Origin: CAJXVY01 sp031580995
Lineage (GTDB): Bacteria > Actinomycetota > Actinomycetes > Actinomycetales > Microbacteriaceae
Length of the DNA stretch: 64,000 nucleotides
Direction: 5' to 3'
Assembly: GCA_031580995.1 (NCBI GenBank)
Contig: JAVLCC010000001.1
Coordinates: 1-64,000, forward strand
Shown: positions 15,664-23,410 of the stretch, piece after piece
Layout: every line of letters starts with the position of its first letter
Numbering within the stretch: the stretch's first letter is position 1
The notes under the pieces: model-generated
What the model was told of the DNA's origin: nothing
Database searches by the model: none
The model's input: only the letters and a program-made list of their open reading frames with translations
Program-made: the position numbers and the translations under genes

Positions 15664-16689
15664 TTGGCAGAAATTTTCTATGACAAAGATGCTGATCTGA
15701 GTCTTATTCAAAATAAAAAAGTGGCGGTTCTAGGCTTTGGTTCGCAGGGTCACGCACACGCCTTGAACCTTAAAGACAGTGGCGTTGATGTCGTTGTCGG
15801 TTTGCTGGAGGGTTCAAAATCACGCCCTAAGGCAGAAGAAAAAGGTCTCACCGTTCACACCCCGGACGAGGCAGTGAAGTGGGCGGATGTAATTGTCATC
15901 TTGGCTCCAGATCCAGCCCAGCGTGATTTATACACAAACTCAGTTGAGCCAAACTTGGCAGCTGGCAAAGCCTTGGTATTTGGACACGGTTTCGCAATTC
16001 GCTTCGGTTTGATCAAGCCACCAAGCGATGTTGATGTTTTCTTGGTTGCTCCAAAGGGCCCAGGTCACATCGTTCGTCGTGAGTATGAGGCAGGACGAGG
16101 CGTTCCTAACTTGATTGCTGTTGAGCAGGATGCGACTGGCGGAGCATTTGAGCTAGCACTGAGCTATTCAAAGGGAATTGGTGGAACCCGTGCGGGAACC
16201 ATCAAGACAACCTTCACCGAAGAGACAGAGACTGATCTGTTTGGTGAGCAGGCTGTTTTGTGTGGAGGTGCTTCACAGCTGGTTCAGTATGGCTTTGAAA
16301 CCCTGGTCGAGGCCGGCTACCAGCCAGAGATTGCATACTTCGAGGTTTTGCACGAACTGAAGTTGATTGTTGATTTGATGTATGAGGGTGGAATCGCAAA
16401 GCAGCGTTGGAGCGTTTCTGACACCGCTGAGTACGGTGACTACGTCTCAGGCCCAAGGGTTATAACCCCTGAGGTGAAAGAGAACATGAAGGCAGTTTTG
16501 GGAGATATCCAAAACGGCAACTTTGCTGAGCGCTTTATCGCTGACCAAGACGCCGGAGCCCCTGAGTTTCAGAAGCTCCGCGCCAAGGGTGAAACTCACC
16601 AGATCGAAGGAACCGGTCGTGAGCTTCGCAAGCTATTTAGCTGGATCGAAAATAAAGACGATTACAGCGAAGGTAGCGTTGCTCGCTAG
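15664..16689 (+). CDS. ilvC: ketol-acid reductoisomerase
   Basis: A 341-residue class I NADPH-dependent isomeroreductase acting after acetolactate synthase. The Rossmann motif GFGSQGHAHALNL and the magnesium-binding helices (DLFGEQAVLCGG, FEVLHELKLIVDLMYEGG) are intact. The start is TTG at 15664 with a strong AAGGAG about 9 bp upstream. It ends one base before the stop of a converging membrane-protein gene. Confidence 0.97.
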   Translation: MAEIFYDKDADLSLIQNKKVAVLGFGSQGHAHALNLKDSGVDVVVGLLEGSKSRPKAEEKGLTVHTPDEAVKWADVIVILAPDPAQRDLYTNSVEPNLAAGKALVFGHGFAIRFGLIKPPSDVDVFLVAPKGPGHIVRREYEAGRGVPNLIAVEQDATGGAFELALSYSKGIGGTRAGTIKTTFTEETETDLFGEQAVLCGGASQLVQYGFETLVEAGYQPEIAYFEVLHELKLIVDLMYEGGIAKQRWSVSDTAEYGDYVSGPRVITPEVKENMKAVLGDIQNGNFAERFIADQDAGAPEFQKLRAKGETHQIEGTGRELRKLFSWIENKDDYSEGSVAR

Positions 16690-17058
16690 TTAGTTACTAA
16701 CCGATCGAAGCATCGCAAGAGTTAGTGGAATCGCCACTGCGAAGTGGATGGCCATTAGAAGTGCTGCAGCGATTGGGTCAGCTACACCTGGGATCGGCAG
16801 AACCATCAGGGCAAAGACGATAATTGCGGTAATCCACACGTTTCTGGATGGGTTTCCGGTCTTTTTCAGCGCCCTAGCTACTAAAAACGCTCCAATAGCT
16901 GCTCCAACTGTTGCAAAGGCGTAAAGGAATATAGGAATTTCCTGATCTAGAGGTGCGACGTAGAAATCCGCTCCCACCAGAACACCCACGAAATAAAGGG
17001 CGTAAACAGTTATCAAAGCTGCCAGGGTGGCAATTGAGAATCTTGTTGTGTTATTCAT
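16690..17058 (-). CDS. DUF6069-like four-helix membrane protein
   Basis: A 122-residue membrane protein with four hydrophobic helices and the polar stretch KKTGNPSRNVW between helices 2 and 3, resembling the actinobacterial DUF6069 family; its function is unknown. Three starts are possible in one run (TTG 17070, ATG 17064, ATG 17058); the GGAG at 17065-17068 has proper spacing only for 17058. It is convergent with ilvC and divergent from serA. Confidence 0.6.
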   Translation of the reverse strand: MNNTTRFSIATLAALITVYALYFVGVLVGADFYVAPLDQEIPIFLYAFATVGAAIGAFLVARALKKTGNPSRNVWITAIIVFALMVLPIPGVADPIAAALLMAIHFAVAIPLTLAMLRSVSN

Positions 17059-17127
17059 TTTCATCTCCAAATTTTCTGTATTGGTCTTCCGCTAGGCTTA
17101 CATACATAAAGAGATTTTGAGGGAAAA

Positions 17128-18720
17128 TTGGCAAAACCAATAGTTTTAATTGCAGAAGAACTGTCTCCGGCCACTGTTGAGGCACTTGGAGACGAGTTCG
17201 AGATTCGACACGCCAACGGAGCAGACAGAGCTGAACTTTTAGAGGCCCTGAAAGAGGCAAATGCTGTTCTGATTCGCTCTGCAACAAAGATGGATAAAGA
17301 GGCCATTTCCGCCGCTCCCAAGCTGAAGGTAATCGCCAGAGCCGGTGTTGGTTTGGATAACGTTGACACCCCAGCTGCAACTGAGCACGGAGTTATGGTT
17401 GTGAATGCCCCGACTTCAAATATTGTGAGTGCCGCTGAGTTAGCCGTTGCACACATTTTGTCGCTGTCAAGAAACATGGCAGATGCCCACGCATCAATGC
17501 GTGAGGGGGAGTGGAAAAGATCTAAATACACAGGTGTCGAGCTTTATGAAAAAACCATTGGCATCGTAGGTCTCGGTCGAATTGGAACACTGGTAGCCAA
17601 TCGTTTGGTCGGATTTGATGTGAAGCTAATTGGCTATGACCCCTATGTAACTCAAGCGAGAGCCGAGCAAATTGGTGTTGAGCTGGTGGAGATGGAAGAG
17701 TTGATGAAAAGAAGTGACTACATCACCATCCACATCCCAAAAACTGCTGAGACGACATCAATGATCAGCGATGACGAGTTTGCTTTGGCCAAACCAAACC
17801 TGAGAATCGTCAACTGCTCTCGTGGAGGAATCATTGATGAGGATGCGTTATATCGAGCACTGAGTGAGAACAAAATTGCGGGTGCTGGATTGGATGTTTT
17901 TAATTCCGAGCCACCTGCCGGATCAAAACTTTTGGAGCTGGATAACATTCTGCTCACCCCCCACCTTGGTGCATCAACCGGTGAGGCTCAGGAAAAAGCT
18001 GGAATCAGTGTTGCTAAAAGTGTTCGTTTAGCACTAGCCGGAGATTTGGTTCCCGATGCAGTGAACGTTGCAGGTGGACTTATCGATGCCTCCGTGAAGC
18101 CTGGAATACCTTTGGCTGAAAAGCTAGGTCAACTGCTAACTGGAATTGCTCACGCATCTTTGACCTCAATTGAAATTGAGGTCAGGGGCTACATAGCGGA
18201 GCACGATGTGACTGTTTTGAAATTGGCTGCTCTGAAGGGGATTTTCCAAAACATGGTTACCGATCAGGTGAGCTATGTCAACGCTCCACTGATTGCCGAG
18301 GGCAGAGGCGTGGATGTGAAGCTAATCACTGACACAAACAGTGAAGAATACAGAAACGTGACCATTATTCGGGCAACTCTGGGTGATGGATCAACGGTTA
18401 GTGTCGCAGGAACGGTGACTGGTCCAAAGCTCACCCAAAAAATCGTGAACATAAACGGCTACGACGTAGAAGTTCCCATGGATGACAACTTTGTTGTCAT
18501 GGTCTATGACGATCGCCCTGGAATTGTTGCGGTCTATGGAAGCGCTTTCGCCGATGCAGAGGTGAACATTGCGGCAATGCAGATCGCTAGAAAGAGCGAG
18601 GGTGGCAAGGCGCTTAGTGTGATTACAGTCGACAGCCCCGTGTCAGCCGAGATCTTGGAAGATATTCAGTCCAAGACCCAGGCCGACTACGTCAGGGCTA
18701 TTCAGCTAACCGAAATTTAG
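17128..18720 (+). CDS. serA: D-3-phosphoglycerate dehydrogenase
   Basis: A 530-residue long-form SerA starting serine synthesis. The NAD-binding motif IGIVGLGRIGTLVA, the catalytic arginine in NCSRGGIID and the catalytic histidine in LTPHLGAST are all present. As in mycobacterial SerA, an intervening domain (about residues 315-450) and a C-terminal ACT domain (DDRPGIVAVYGSAFADAEVN) follow, the usual sites of substrate and serine regulation. TTG start at 17128 with GAGGG upstream. Its stop overlaps by 4 bp the stop of the converging reductase, and CGAAAT/ATTTCG flank the junction as a small hairpin. Confidence 0.97.
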   Translation: MAKPIVLIAEELSPATVEALGDEFEIRHANGADRAELLEALKEANAVLIRSATKMDKEAISAAPKLKVIARAGVGLDNVDTPAATEHGVMVVNAPTSNIVSAAELAVAHILSLSRNMADAHASMREGEWKRSKYTGVELYEKTIGIVGLGRIGTLVANRLVGFDVKLIGYDPYVTQARAEQIGVELVEMEELMKRSDYITIHIPKTAETTSMISDDEFALAKPNLRIVNCSRGGIIDEDALYRALSENKIAGAGLDVFNSEPPAGSKLLELDNILLTPHLGASTGEAQEKAGISVAKSVRLALAGDLVPDAVNVAGGLIDASVKPGIPLAEKLGQLLTGIAHASLTSIEIEVRGYIAEHDVTVLKLAALKGIFQNMVTDQVSYVNAPLIAEGRGVDVKLITDTNSEEYRNVTIIRATLGDGSTVSVAGTVTGPKLTQKIVNINGYDVEVPMDDNFVVMVYDDRPGIVAVYGSAFADAEVNIAAMQIARKSEGGKALSVITVDSPVSAEILEDIQSKTQADYVRAIQLTEI

Positions 18721-20357
18721 ATTTCGTTTCTGGCCAGAGCGTCTTGGGCAAATTTCCAAGTGGTGTAACCACCGGATAGATTGCTGGCCTTGATTCCCTT
18801 GCTTTTTAGAATCTGGATTGCAGTGTGGGCGCGCTGACCAACTGCACAGTGAACCACATACTCCTCGCCAGCTAGCTCGTCCAATTTGTCTCGAAGCTCA
18901 TCAACTGGCGCCAATATAGCCCCAGGGATGTGACCTCGGTCAAACTCTGCTTTAGTTCTAACATCCAAGATCTTCACGCCGCGAGTGAGTTCAGAATCCA
19001 ACTGGTTCCAGTGAACATTGGGGGATTTATTCTCTAAGACGTTGTTGCCAACATAACCAGCGTGGTTGATGGCATCCTTAGCGGAGCCAAACTGCGGTGA
19101 GTAGGCAAGCTCCAGGTTCATCAAATCGTCCACTGAAAGGCCTGCATAAATAGCGGTTGCGATAATGTCTATTCGCTTATCGGCACCATCTTTGCCAACT
19201 GATTGTGCACCCAGCAACTTGCCGGATTCTGGATCAAAAATTACCTTTAGTGAGATTCTCTCAGAGCCTGGGAAATAACCTGCGTGAGAACCGGGGTGAA
19301 GATGAATGGCTTTGTAGTCAATTCCCATTCGCTGAGCTAAACCTTCGGTGATTCCCGTGAGAGCTGCAGCCATTCCAAAGGCACCAATGATGCCAGTACC
19401 AATTGACTTTCTTGCTGGTGCTGTCTCTCCTGCAATCACATCGGCGACCAGCCTTCCGTGGCGGTTAGCTAGGTTGGCAAGCCAAATCATCTGTTGCTGG
19501 TCGGTTATAAGACTTTGTTTTTCAACCGCATCACCAACAGCAAAAATGTTTGGGTCACTGGTTCTAAGGTAATCATCAACCTTGATACCCCCAGCGTTTC
19601 CCATCTCTAAACCAGCAAGCTCTGCCAGTTTGCTATCCGCAACAACACCGACTGATGAAACCACCAGGTCAGCATCGATGACTCTTCCGTCTTTCAGGGT
19701 GAGAGAGTTTTCGCCAATACTTTGAGTCTCAGCACTAACTGCAATTTCAACACCGTTTTCATTCAAATGCGCCTGGAAGGGTTCAATCATTTCAATGTCA
19801 AACTGTGGGAGGACGTGGTCACGGAATTCAACCATCGTGGTTTTCACACCTCTGTGGACTAGGTTTTCGGCTAATTCAACGCCAATGAATCCAGCACCCA
19901 GGATTGCGGCTGATTTGATCTCGCCCGCATCAACCATTTCTTTGATGCGAACACTGTCTTCAACATCTTTCAAAACAACAGCACGCTCAATGCCCTCAAT
20001 AGGAAGCTTTCTTGGGTTAGCACCGGGAGAGACGATGATGTAGTCATAATCCTCTTGTTGCTCGCCGGTTTCTGAGTTCACCGCAGTGATTGTTTTGTTC
20101 TCACGGTCAATTGCTGTGACTTCGGTGTTGACTCGCACATCCAAACGGAACCTGTTCCATAAAGACTGCGGGGTCTGCAAAAGCAGACTCTCTTTTTTGT
20201 CAATCACTCCGCCAATGAAATAGGGCAATCCACAATTGGCGAAAGAAACATACGGTCCTTTTTCATAGACAATAATTTCCGCATCTTCTCTAAGTCTTCT
20301 AAGCCTGGTTGCAGCACTCATTCCGCCTGCAACGCCACCAATTATTACTACCTTCAT
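18717..20357 (-). CDS. cdr: CoA-disulfide reductase with C-terminal rhodanese domain
   Basis: A 546-residue fusion. Residues 1-~445 form an FAD/NAD(P)H pyridine nucleotide-disulfide reductase with the FAD motif IIGGVAGGMSAA and the redox cysteine Cys42 in FANCGLPYFIGG. Residues ~455-546 are a rhodanese domain with active-site loop CAVGQRA. Enzymes of this design (CoADR-RHD) reduce CoA disulfides, CoA-persulfides and polysulfides. The ATG at 20357 is preferred over an in-frame upstream start because it begins the FAD strand directly and lies 2 bp after the preceding stop. It is the last gene of a CstR-like repressor operon, which points to persulfide handling. Confidence 0.9.
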   Translation of the reverse strand: MKVVIIGGVAGGMSAATRLRRLREDAEIIVYEKGPYVSFANCGLPYFIGGVIDKKESLLLQTPQSLWNRFRLDVRVNTEVTAIDRENKTITAVNSETGEQQEDYDYIIVSPGANPRKLPIEGIERAVVLKDVEDSVRIKEMVDAGEIKSAAILGAGFIGVELAENLVHRGVKTTMVEFRDHVLPQFDIEMIEPFQAHLNENGVEIAVSAETQSIGENSLTLKDGRVIDADLVVSSVGVVADSKLAELAGLEMGNAGGIKVDDYLRTSDPNIFAVGDAVEKQSLITDQQQMIWLANLANRHGRLVADVIAGETAPARKSIGTGIIGAFGMAAALTGITEGLAQRMGIDYKAIHLHPGSHAGYFPGSERISLKVIFDPESGKLLGAQSVGKDGADKRIDIIATAIYAGLSVDDLMNLELAYSPQFGSAKDAINHAGYVGNNVLENKSPNVHWNQLDSELTRGVKILDVRTKAEFDRGHIPGAILAPVDELRDKLDELAGEEYVVHCAVGQRAHTAIQILKSKGIKASNLSGGYTTWKFAQDALARNEI

Positions 20358-20359
20358 TT

Positions 20360-20683
20360 TCAAACCGTCCTTAGTCCTGCTCTTTTCCATGCAACCATTC
20401 CTCCAGAAACATTGGAGACATCAAACCCTTCTGCGGAAAGTATCTTTGCCGCCTGCGCTGATCTCATGCCTGATTGACACATCACCATCACCGGTCTTTC
20501 CTTAGCGATGGTTTTTAGTCTTCCTTCTAGGCTTCCCAAGGGGATGTGCTTGGCACCAGGTGCATGTCCTGATTTCCACTCATTGCTCTCGCGAACATCA
20601 ATTAGCTGCGCACCGTCATCCAGTTTTTGCTGAACTTCGGTGACTTTGATGCTGGGAGTTTTAGATTTAAATAAACCGAACAT
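20360..20683 (-). CDS. single-domain rhodanese sulfurtransferase
   Basis: A 107-residue cytosolic rhodanese with the active-site loop CQSGMRS and the domain hallmarks LIDVRESNEW and HAPGAKHIPLG. Rhodaneses move sulfane sulfur between thiols via a cysteine persulfide. The ATG at 20683 shares its last base with the TGA of the preceding rhodanese (TGATG), so the two are translationally coupled. Confidence 0.92.
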   Translation of the reverse strand: MFGLFKSKTPSIKVTEVQQKLDDGAQLIDVRESNEWKSGHAPGAKHIPLGSLEGRLKTIAKERPVMVMCQSGMRSAQAAKILSAEGFDVSNVSGGMVAWKRAGLRTV

Positions 20684-21000
20684 CAGATTGATGCGTCGAA
20701 ACTGACAGTCTTGCCGGAGCCGATCCATGCGCCGGTGCCACCAGCAACACTCACGCAATCAAGACCCTGCTGCTCTAGAAAGTTGGCGGCGGTCATAGAC
20801 CTTCCACCACTTGCGCAGATGATCCAAATCTTTTTATCTTTTGGCATCTCACCCAAGTTTTCAGGGATTGAGTTTAGGGGGATGTGTTTTGCCTGGGGAA
20901 CGTGTCCATCTTCGAATTCAAAAGATTCACGAACGTCAACTACGAATTCGCCTGCTGCGATCGCCTGCTCCAGTTCATCTACGGTTACTTCCTGAGCCAT
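20683..21000 (-). CDS. single-domain rhodanese sulfurtransferase
   Basis: A 105-residue cytosolic rhodanese with active-site loop CASGGRS and VVDVRESFEFEDGHVPQAKHI. It lies 22 bp downstream of the CstR-like regulator gene and is coupled to a second rhodanese. The two share the domain layout but differ in active-site loops, so they probably take different sulfur partners rather than being a fresh duplication. Confidence 0.92.
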   Translation of the reverse strand: MAQEVTVDELEQAIAAGEFVVDVRESFEFEDGHVPQAKHIPLNSIPENLGEMPKDKKIWIICASGGRSMTAANFLEQQGLDCVSVAGGTGAWIGSGKTVSFDASI

Positions 21001-21022
21001 TATTTCCTTTCAATCAAAGTCA

Positions 21023-21280
21023 CTATGAAAGTGACAAAAATGCTTTTTCTAGTCTTTTTCGGTCTGACTCACCGTTTTCATCCAAAGCGCAGGCCGCTAG
21101 GCCTGAACTGAGAAGAGAGAATCCGGCTCTACTGATCGCAGCATTCGCTGCCGCCAGTTGAGTCAATACATCTGTGCAGTCTCGGCCATCTTCGATCATG
21201 CGCACAACTCCACCCAGTTGCCCCTGCGCTCGAACGAGTCTTTTGCGCACTGCCTCTAGGTCTTTTTCGTCTAAATCCAT
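21023..21280 (-). CDS. cstR: CsoR-family repressor, CstR-like persulfide sensor
   Basis: An 85-residue all-helical DNA-binding protein of the CsoR/RcnR family. The two conserved cysteines are present (Cys35 in GRDCTDVL and Cys64), spaced 29 residues apart as in copper-sensing CsoR, but the histidine that completes the copper site (four residues before the second cysteine) is Gly60. That pattern is the one of CstR, which forms di- or trisulfide bridges on persulfide exposure and then leaves its operator. AAGGAG precedes the ATG. It heads a rhodanese/reductase operon, and a matching operator lies in the divergent promoter region. Confidence 0.87.
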   Translation of the reverse strand: MDLDEKDLEAVRKRLVRAQGQLGGVVRMIEDGRDCTDVLTQLAAANAAISRAGFSLLSSGLAACALDENGESDRKRLEKAFLSLS

Positions 21281-21289
21281 GATGTCTCC

Positions 21290-21318
21290 TTGACTACAGA
21301 CTTACCGTAGCATACCCT
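21290..21318 (+). promoter_or_regulatory. sigma70-type promoter of the rhodanese lipoprotein gene
   Basis: TTGACT (21290-21295) and TACCCT (21313-21318) are separated by exactly 17 bp. Transcription would start near 21325, followed by AAAGGAAG and the ATG at 21340. The -10 box lies inside the CstR-type operator, which predicts repression by promoter occlusion. Confidence 0.6.
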
Positions 21319-21327
21319 AGGGGGTAT
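21312..21327. promoter_or_regulatory. CsoR/CstR-type operator
   Basis: ATACCC-TAGG-GGGTAT is a perfect inverted repeat with 6-bp arms and a G/C-rich core, the form recognised by CsoR/CstR repressors. It lies between the divergent cstR-like gene (start 21280) and the rhodanese lipoprotein (start 21340), covering the -10 box of the latter. On the minus strand a TATGCT element (21314-21309) overlapping it could serve cstR, so both directions may be autoregulated. Confidence 0.75.
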
Positions 21328-21339
21328 AGAAAGGAAGAT

Positions 21340-21711
21340 ATGAAAAAGTTTTTGAAAGTAATCGCCGCCTCATTCGCGGCACTGTTTATCGCCAGCTCGC
21401 TTGCAGGTTGCGCTGAACCAGAGCAGGTAGCGGTTGAGGACTATGCAATGGTTATTGATGTTAGAACCCCAGAGGAATTCAGTGACGGCCACCTCGAAGG
21501 TGCTGAGCGAATCGGAATCGCAGACAGCGATTTCCTGCAGCGAATTGACGCATTGGACAAGACTGAAGATTATTACATCTACTGTCGAAGCGGAAACCGT
21601 GCAGGTCAGGCCATCAATGCAATGCTTGATTTGGGGTTCACAGGTGAATTAGTAAATGGTGGAAGTGTTGGCAATGCCAGTAGCCAGACTGGCCTAGCGG
21701 TTGTCAAATAA
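21340..21711 (+). CDS. rhodanese-domain lipoprotein
   Basis: A 123-residue exported rhodanese. The N-terminus is a lipoprotein signal (KK, hydrophobic stretch, lipobox SLAGC with the modified Cys at 23), then a rhodanese domain with DVRTPEEFSDGHLEGA and active-site loop CRSGNRA. It would act outside the membrane on extracellular sulfane sulfur. It is controlled by a promoter overlapping the CstR-type operator, which links it to the cytosolic rhodaneses encoded divergently. The TTG-started methyltransferase follows without a gap. Confidence 0.9.
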   Translation: MKKFLKVIAASFAALFIASSLAGCAEPEQVAVEDYAMVIDVRTPEEFSDGHLEGAERIGIADSDFLQRIDALDKTEDYYIYCRSGNRAGQAINAMLDLGFTGELVNGGSVGNASSQTGLAVVK

Positions 21712-22320
21712 TTGAGCTCTAAAGAGTTCTGGGACGCCCGTTACCGAGATAGGCCCGAAAGCTGGGGGGATGACCCCAATATCTTCCTTAGTGAGATTGA
21801 GCTCTCCGGTTTATCAACTGCGGTAGATCTTGCAGGCGGTAACGGGCGTAACTCTTTGTGGCTGGCCTCAAAAGGTCTCACCGTTGAAAATGTGGACATT
21901 AGCCCGGTGGCACTGGAACAGTTTTTGGAAAGAGCCAAACAAAGAGGCATTGAGAGTAACTGTCAAATAAACGCCTCCGATGCTCAAACTGCTGAGTTTG
22001 GACTGACACCTGATCTGTTGGTGATTGCCTATTTGCAAATCGATTCTGACGGCTTTTTCAAAGCTTTGAGAAATGCTTTCGCCCAGCTCCGTGATGGCTC
22101 GCAGGTGCTTGGTGTTTGGCATGCGGTTGAAAATTTAGAGCATGGCTATGGCGGACCGCCAGATAAATCGGTTCTGGTTAGTAAGTCCCAGTTAGAACAA
22201 ATAGCGTCTGAATATTCATGGGAAGAACTAAACATTGAAAACCGTGATCGAGTTGTGAAAACAGATAACGGTGATCAGATTGCCAAGGATGTCGTTATGT
22301 TTGGAAAACTGCGGGTTTAG
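21712..22320 (+). CDS. class I SAM-dependent methyltransferase
   Basis: A 202-residue Rossmann-fold methyltransferase with SAM motif I as VDLAGGNGRNSLWLA and the acidic ribose-binding end of the next strand in VENVDISPVAL. The start is FWDARYRDRPESWG-like, as in TehB/tellurite-resistance and thiol methyltransferase groups. TTG start directly after the lipoprotein stop codon, with no evident ribosome site, so translation probably depends on the upstream gene. The substrate is unknown; its operon position suggests a thiol or sulfur compound, which is only inference. Confidence 0.8.
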   Translation: MSSKEFWDARYRDRPESWGDDPNIFLSEIELSGLSTAVDLAGGNGRNSLWLASKGLTVENVDISPVALEQFLERAKQRGIESNCQINASDAQTAEFGLTPDLLVIAYLQIDSDGFFKALRNAFAQLRDGSQVLGVWHAVENLEHGYGGPPDKSVLVSKSQLEQIASEYSWEELNIENRDRVVKTDNGDQIAKDVVMFGKLRV

Positions 22321-22343
22321 CACCCGTCAGTCATCTGCACTAA

Positions 22344-22359
22344 AGTTGAGTAATCAACT
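22344..22359. promoter_or_regulatory. inverted repeat upstream of leuB
   Basis: AGTTGA-GTAA-TCAACT is a perfect 6-bp-arm inverted repeat, 12 bp before the leuB start. It could be an operator; the leu genes of corynebacteria are repressed by the IclR-type LtbR, but I cannot match this site to a known consensus. No similar site is visible before leuC. Confidence 0.35.
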
Positions 22360-22371
22360 GAGAGGTGACAG

Positions 22372-23400
22372 GTGGACAAGCTTAATCTGGCGGTAATTCC
22401 TGGAGATGGAATCGGCCAAGAGGTCACCCCAATAGCCCTAGAGGCACTTCATAAATCACTTACCCCCAAGGGTGTTGAGATTAGCCACACCGAATATGAC
22501 CTCGGTGCCGAAAGATATCTAAAATCGGGTGAAACTCTTAGTCAGAATGACATGGAAGCGCTTGCCTCTCACGATGCAATTTTGCTTGGCGCAGTTGGAG
22601 ACCCAAGGGTTCCAAGCGGCGTTTTAGAGCGAGGGTTACTTCTGAAACTTCGCTTTGCATTCGACCATCACATAAACCTTCGCCCGTCTAAATCGTTTGC
22701 CGGGGTAAACGGTGCCCTCAGTGGAAACCCAAGCTTTGATTTTTTAGTGGTCCGAGAGGGGACTGAAGGTCCCTATGTGGGAAACGGTGGTGCGATTCGA
22801 GTTGGCACCGAGCAAGAGGTTGCCAATGAAGTGAGCGTGAATACGGCTTTTGGTGTTGAGCGAGTCATCAGGTTTGCTTTTTCGCAGGCAAACTCAAGGA
22901 ACAAAAAACTAACTCTTGTTCATAAAACTAACGTTTTGACATATGCCGGTGCCCTCTGGCAGAGAATCTTGGATGAAGTTTCCCCCGAGTTTCCAAAGGT
23001 AAAAACTGACTACATGCACATAGATGCGGCAACCATTCACATGGTCACAGACCCATCAAGGTTTGATGTGATTGTCACCGATAATCTTTTCGGGGATATC
23101 ATCACCGACTTGGCTGCTGCAATTGGAGGTGGCATAGGTCTAGCCGCATCGGCTAATCTAAACCCCACTGGGAATTTTCCTTCCATGTTCGAACCCGTTC
23201 ATGGTTCGGCTCCGGATATCGCTGGCAAAAATCTGGCAGATCCAACCGCGGCTATCCTCTCCGCGGGTCTCTTGGCCGAACAGCTTGGCTACAACATTGC
23301 CGCTGAACAGATAAACCTTGCTGTTAGTGAATACATAGCAGAGGGACATCAGGAGAAAACCACAGACAAAATTGCCGAGAGCATTCTCTCCAGAATCTAA
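22372..23400 (+). CDS. leuB: 3-isopropylmalate dehydrogenase
   Basis: A 342-residue NAD-dependent beta-decarboxylating dehydrogenase of leucine synthesis. Recognisable elements are the N-terminal PGDGIGQEV, the substrate arginines in GLLLKLRFAFDHHINLRPSK, VREGTEGPYVGNGG, and the metal/NAD region DNLFGDIITD with HGSAPDIAG. The GTG at 22372 is preceded by GAGAGG. The following ilvE starts 10 bp after its stop, so leuB-ilvE form an operon. Confidence 0.96.
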   Translation: MDKLNLAVIPGDGIGQEVTPIALEALHKSLTPKGVEISHTEYDLGAERYLKSGETLSQNDMEALASHDAILLGAVGDPRVPSGVLERGLLLKLRFAFDHHINLRPSKSFAGVNGALSGNPSFDFLVVREGTEGPYVGNGGAIRVGTEQEVANEVSVNTAFGVERVIRFAFSQANSRNKKLTLVHKTNVLTYAGALWQRILDEVSPEFPKVKTDYMHIDAATIHMVTDPSRFDVIVTDNLFGDIITDLAAAIGGGIGLAASANLNPTGNFPSMFEPVHGSAPDIAGKNLADPTAAILSAGLLAEQLGYNIAAEQINLAVSEYIAEGHQEKTTDKIAESILSRI

Positions 23401-23410
23401 AGAGGAAGTA

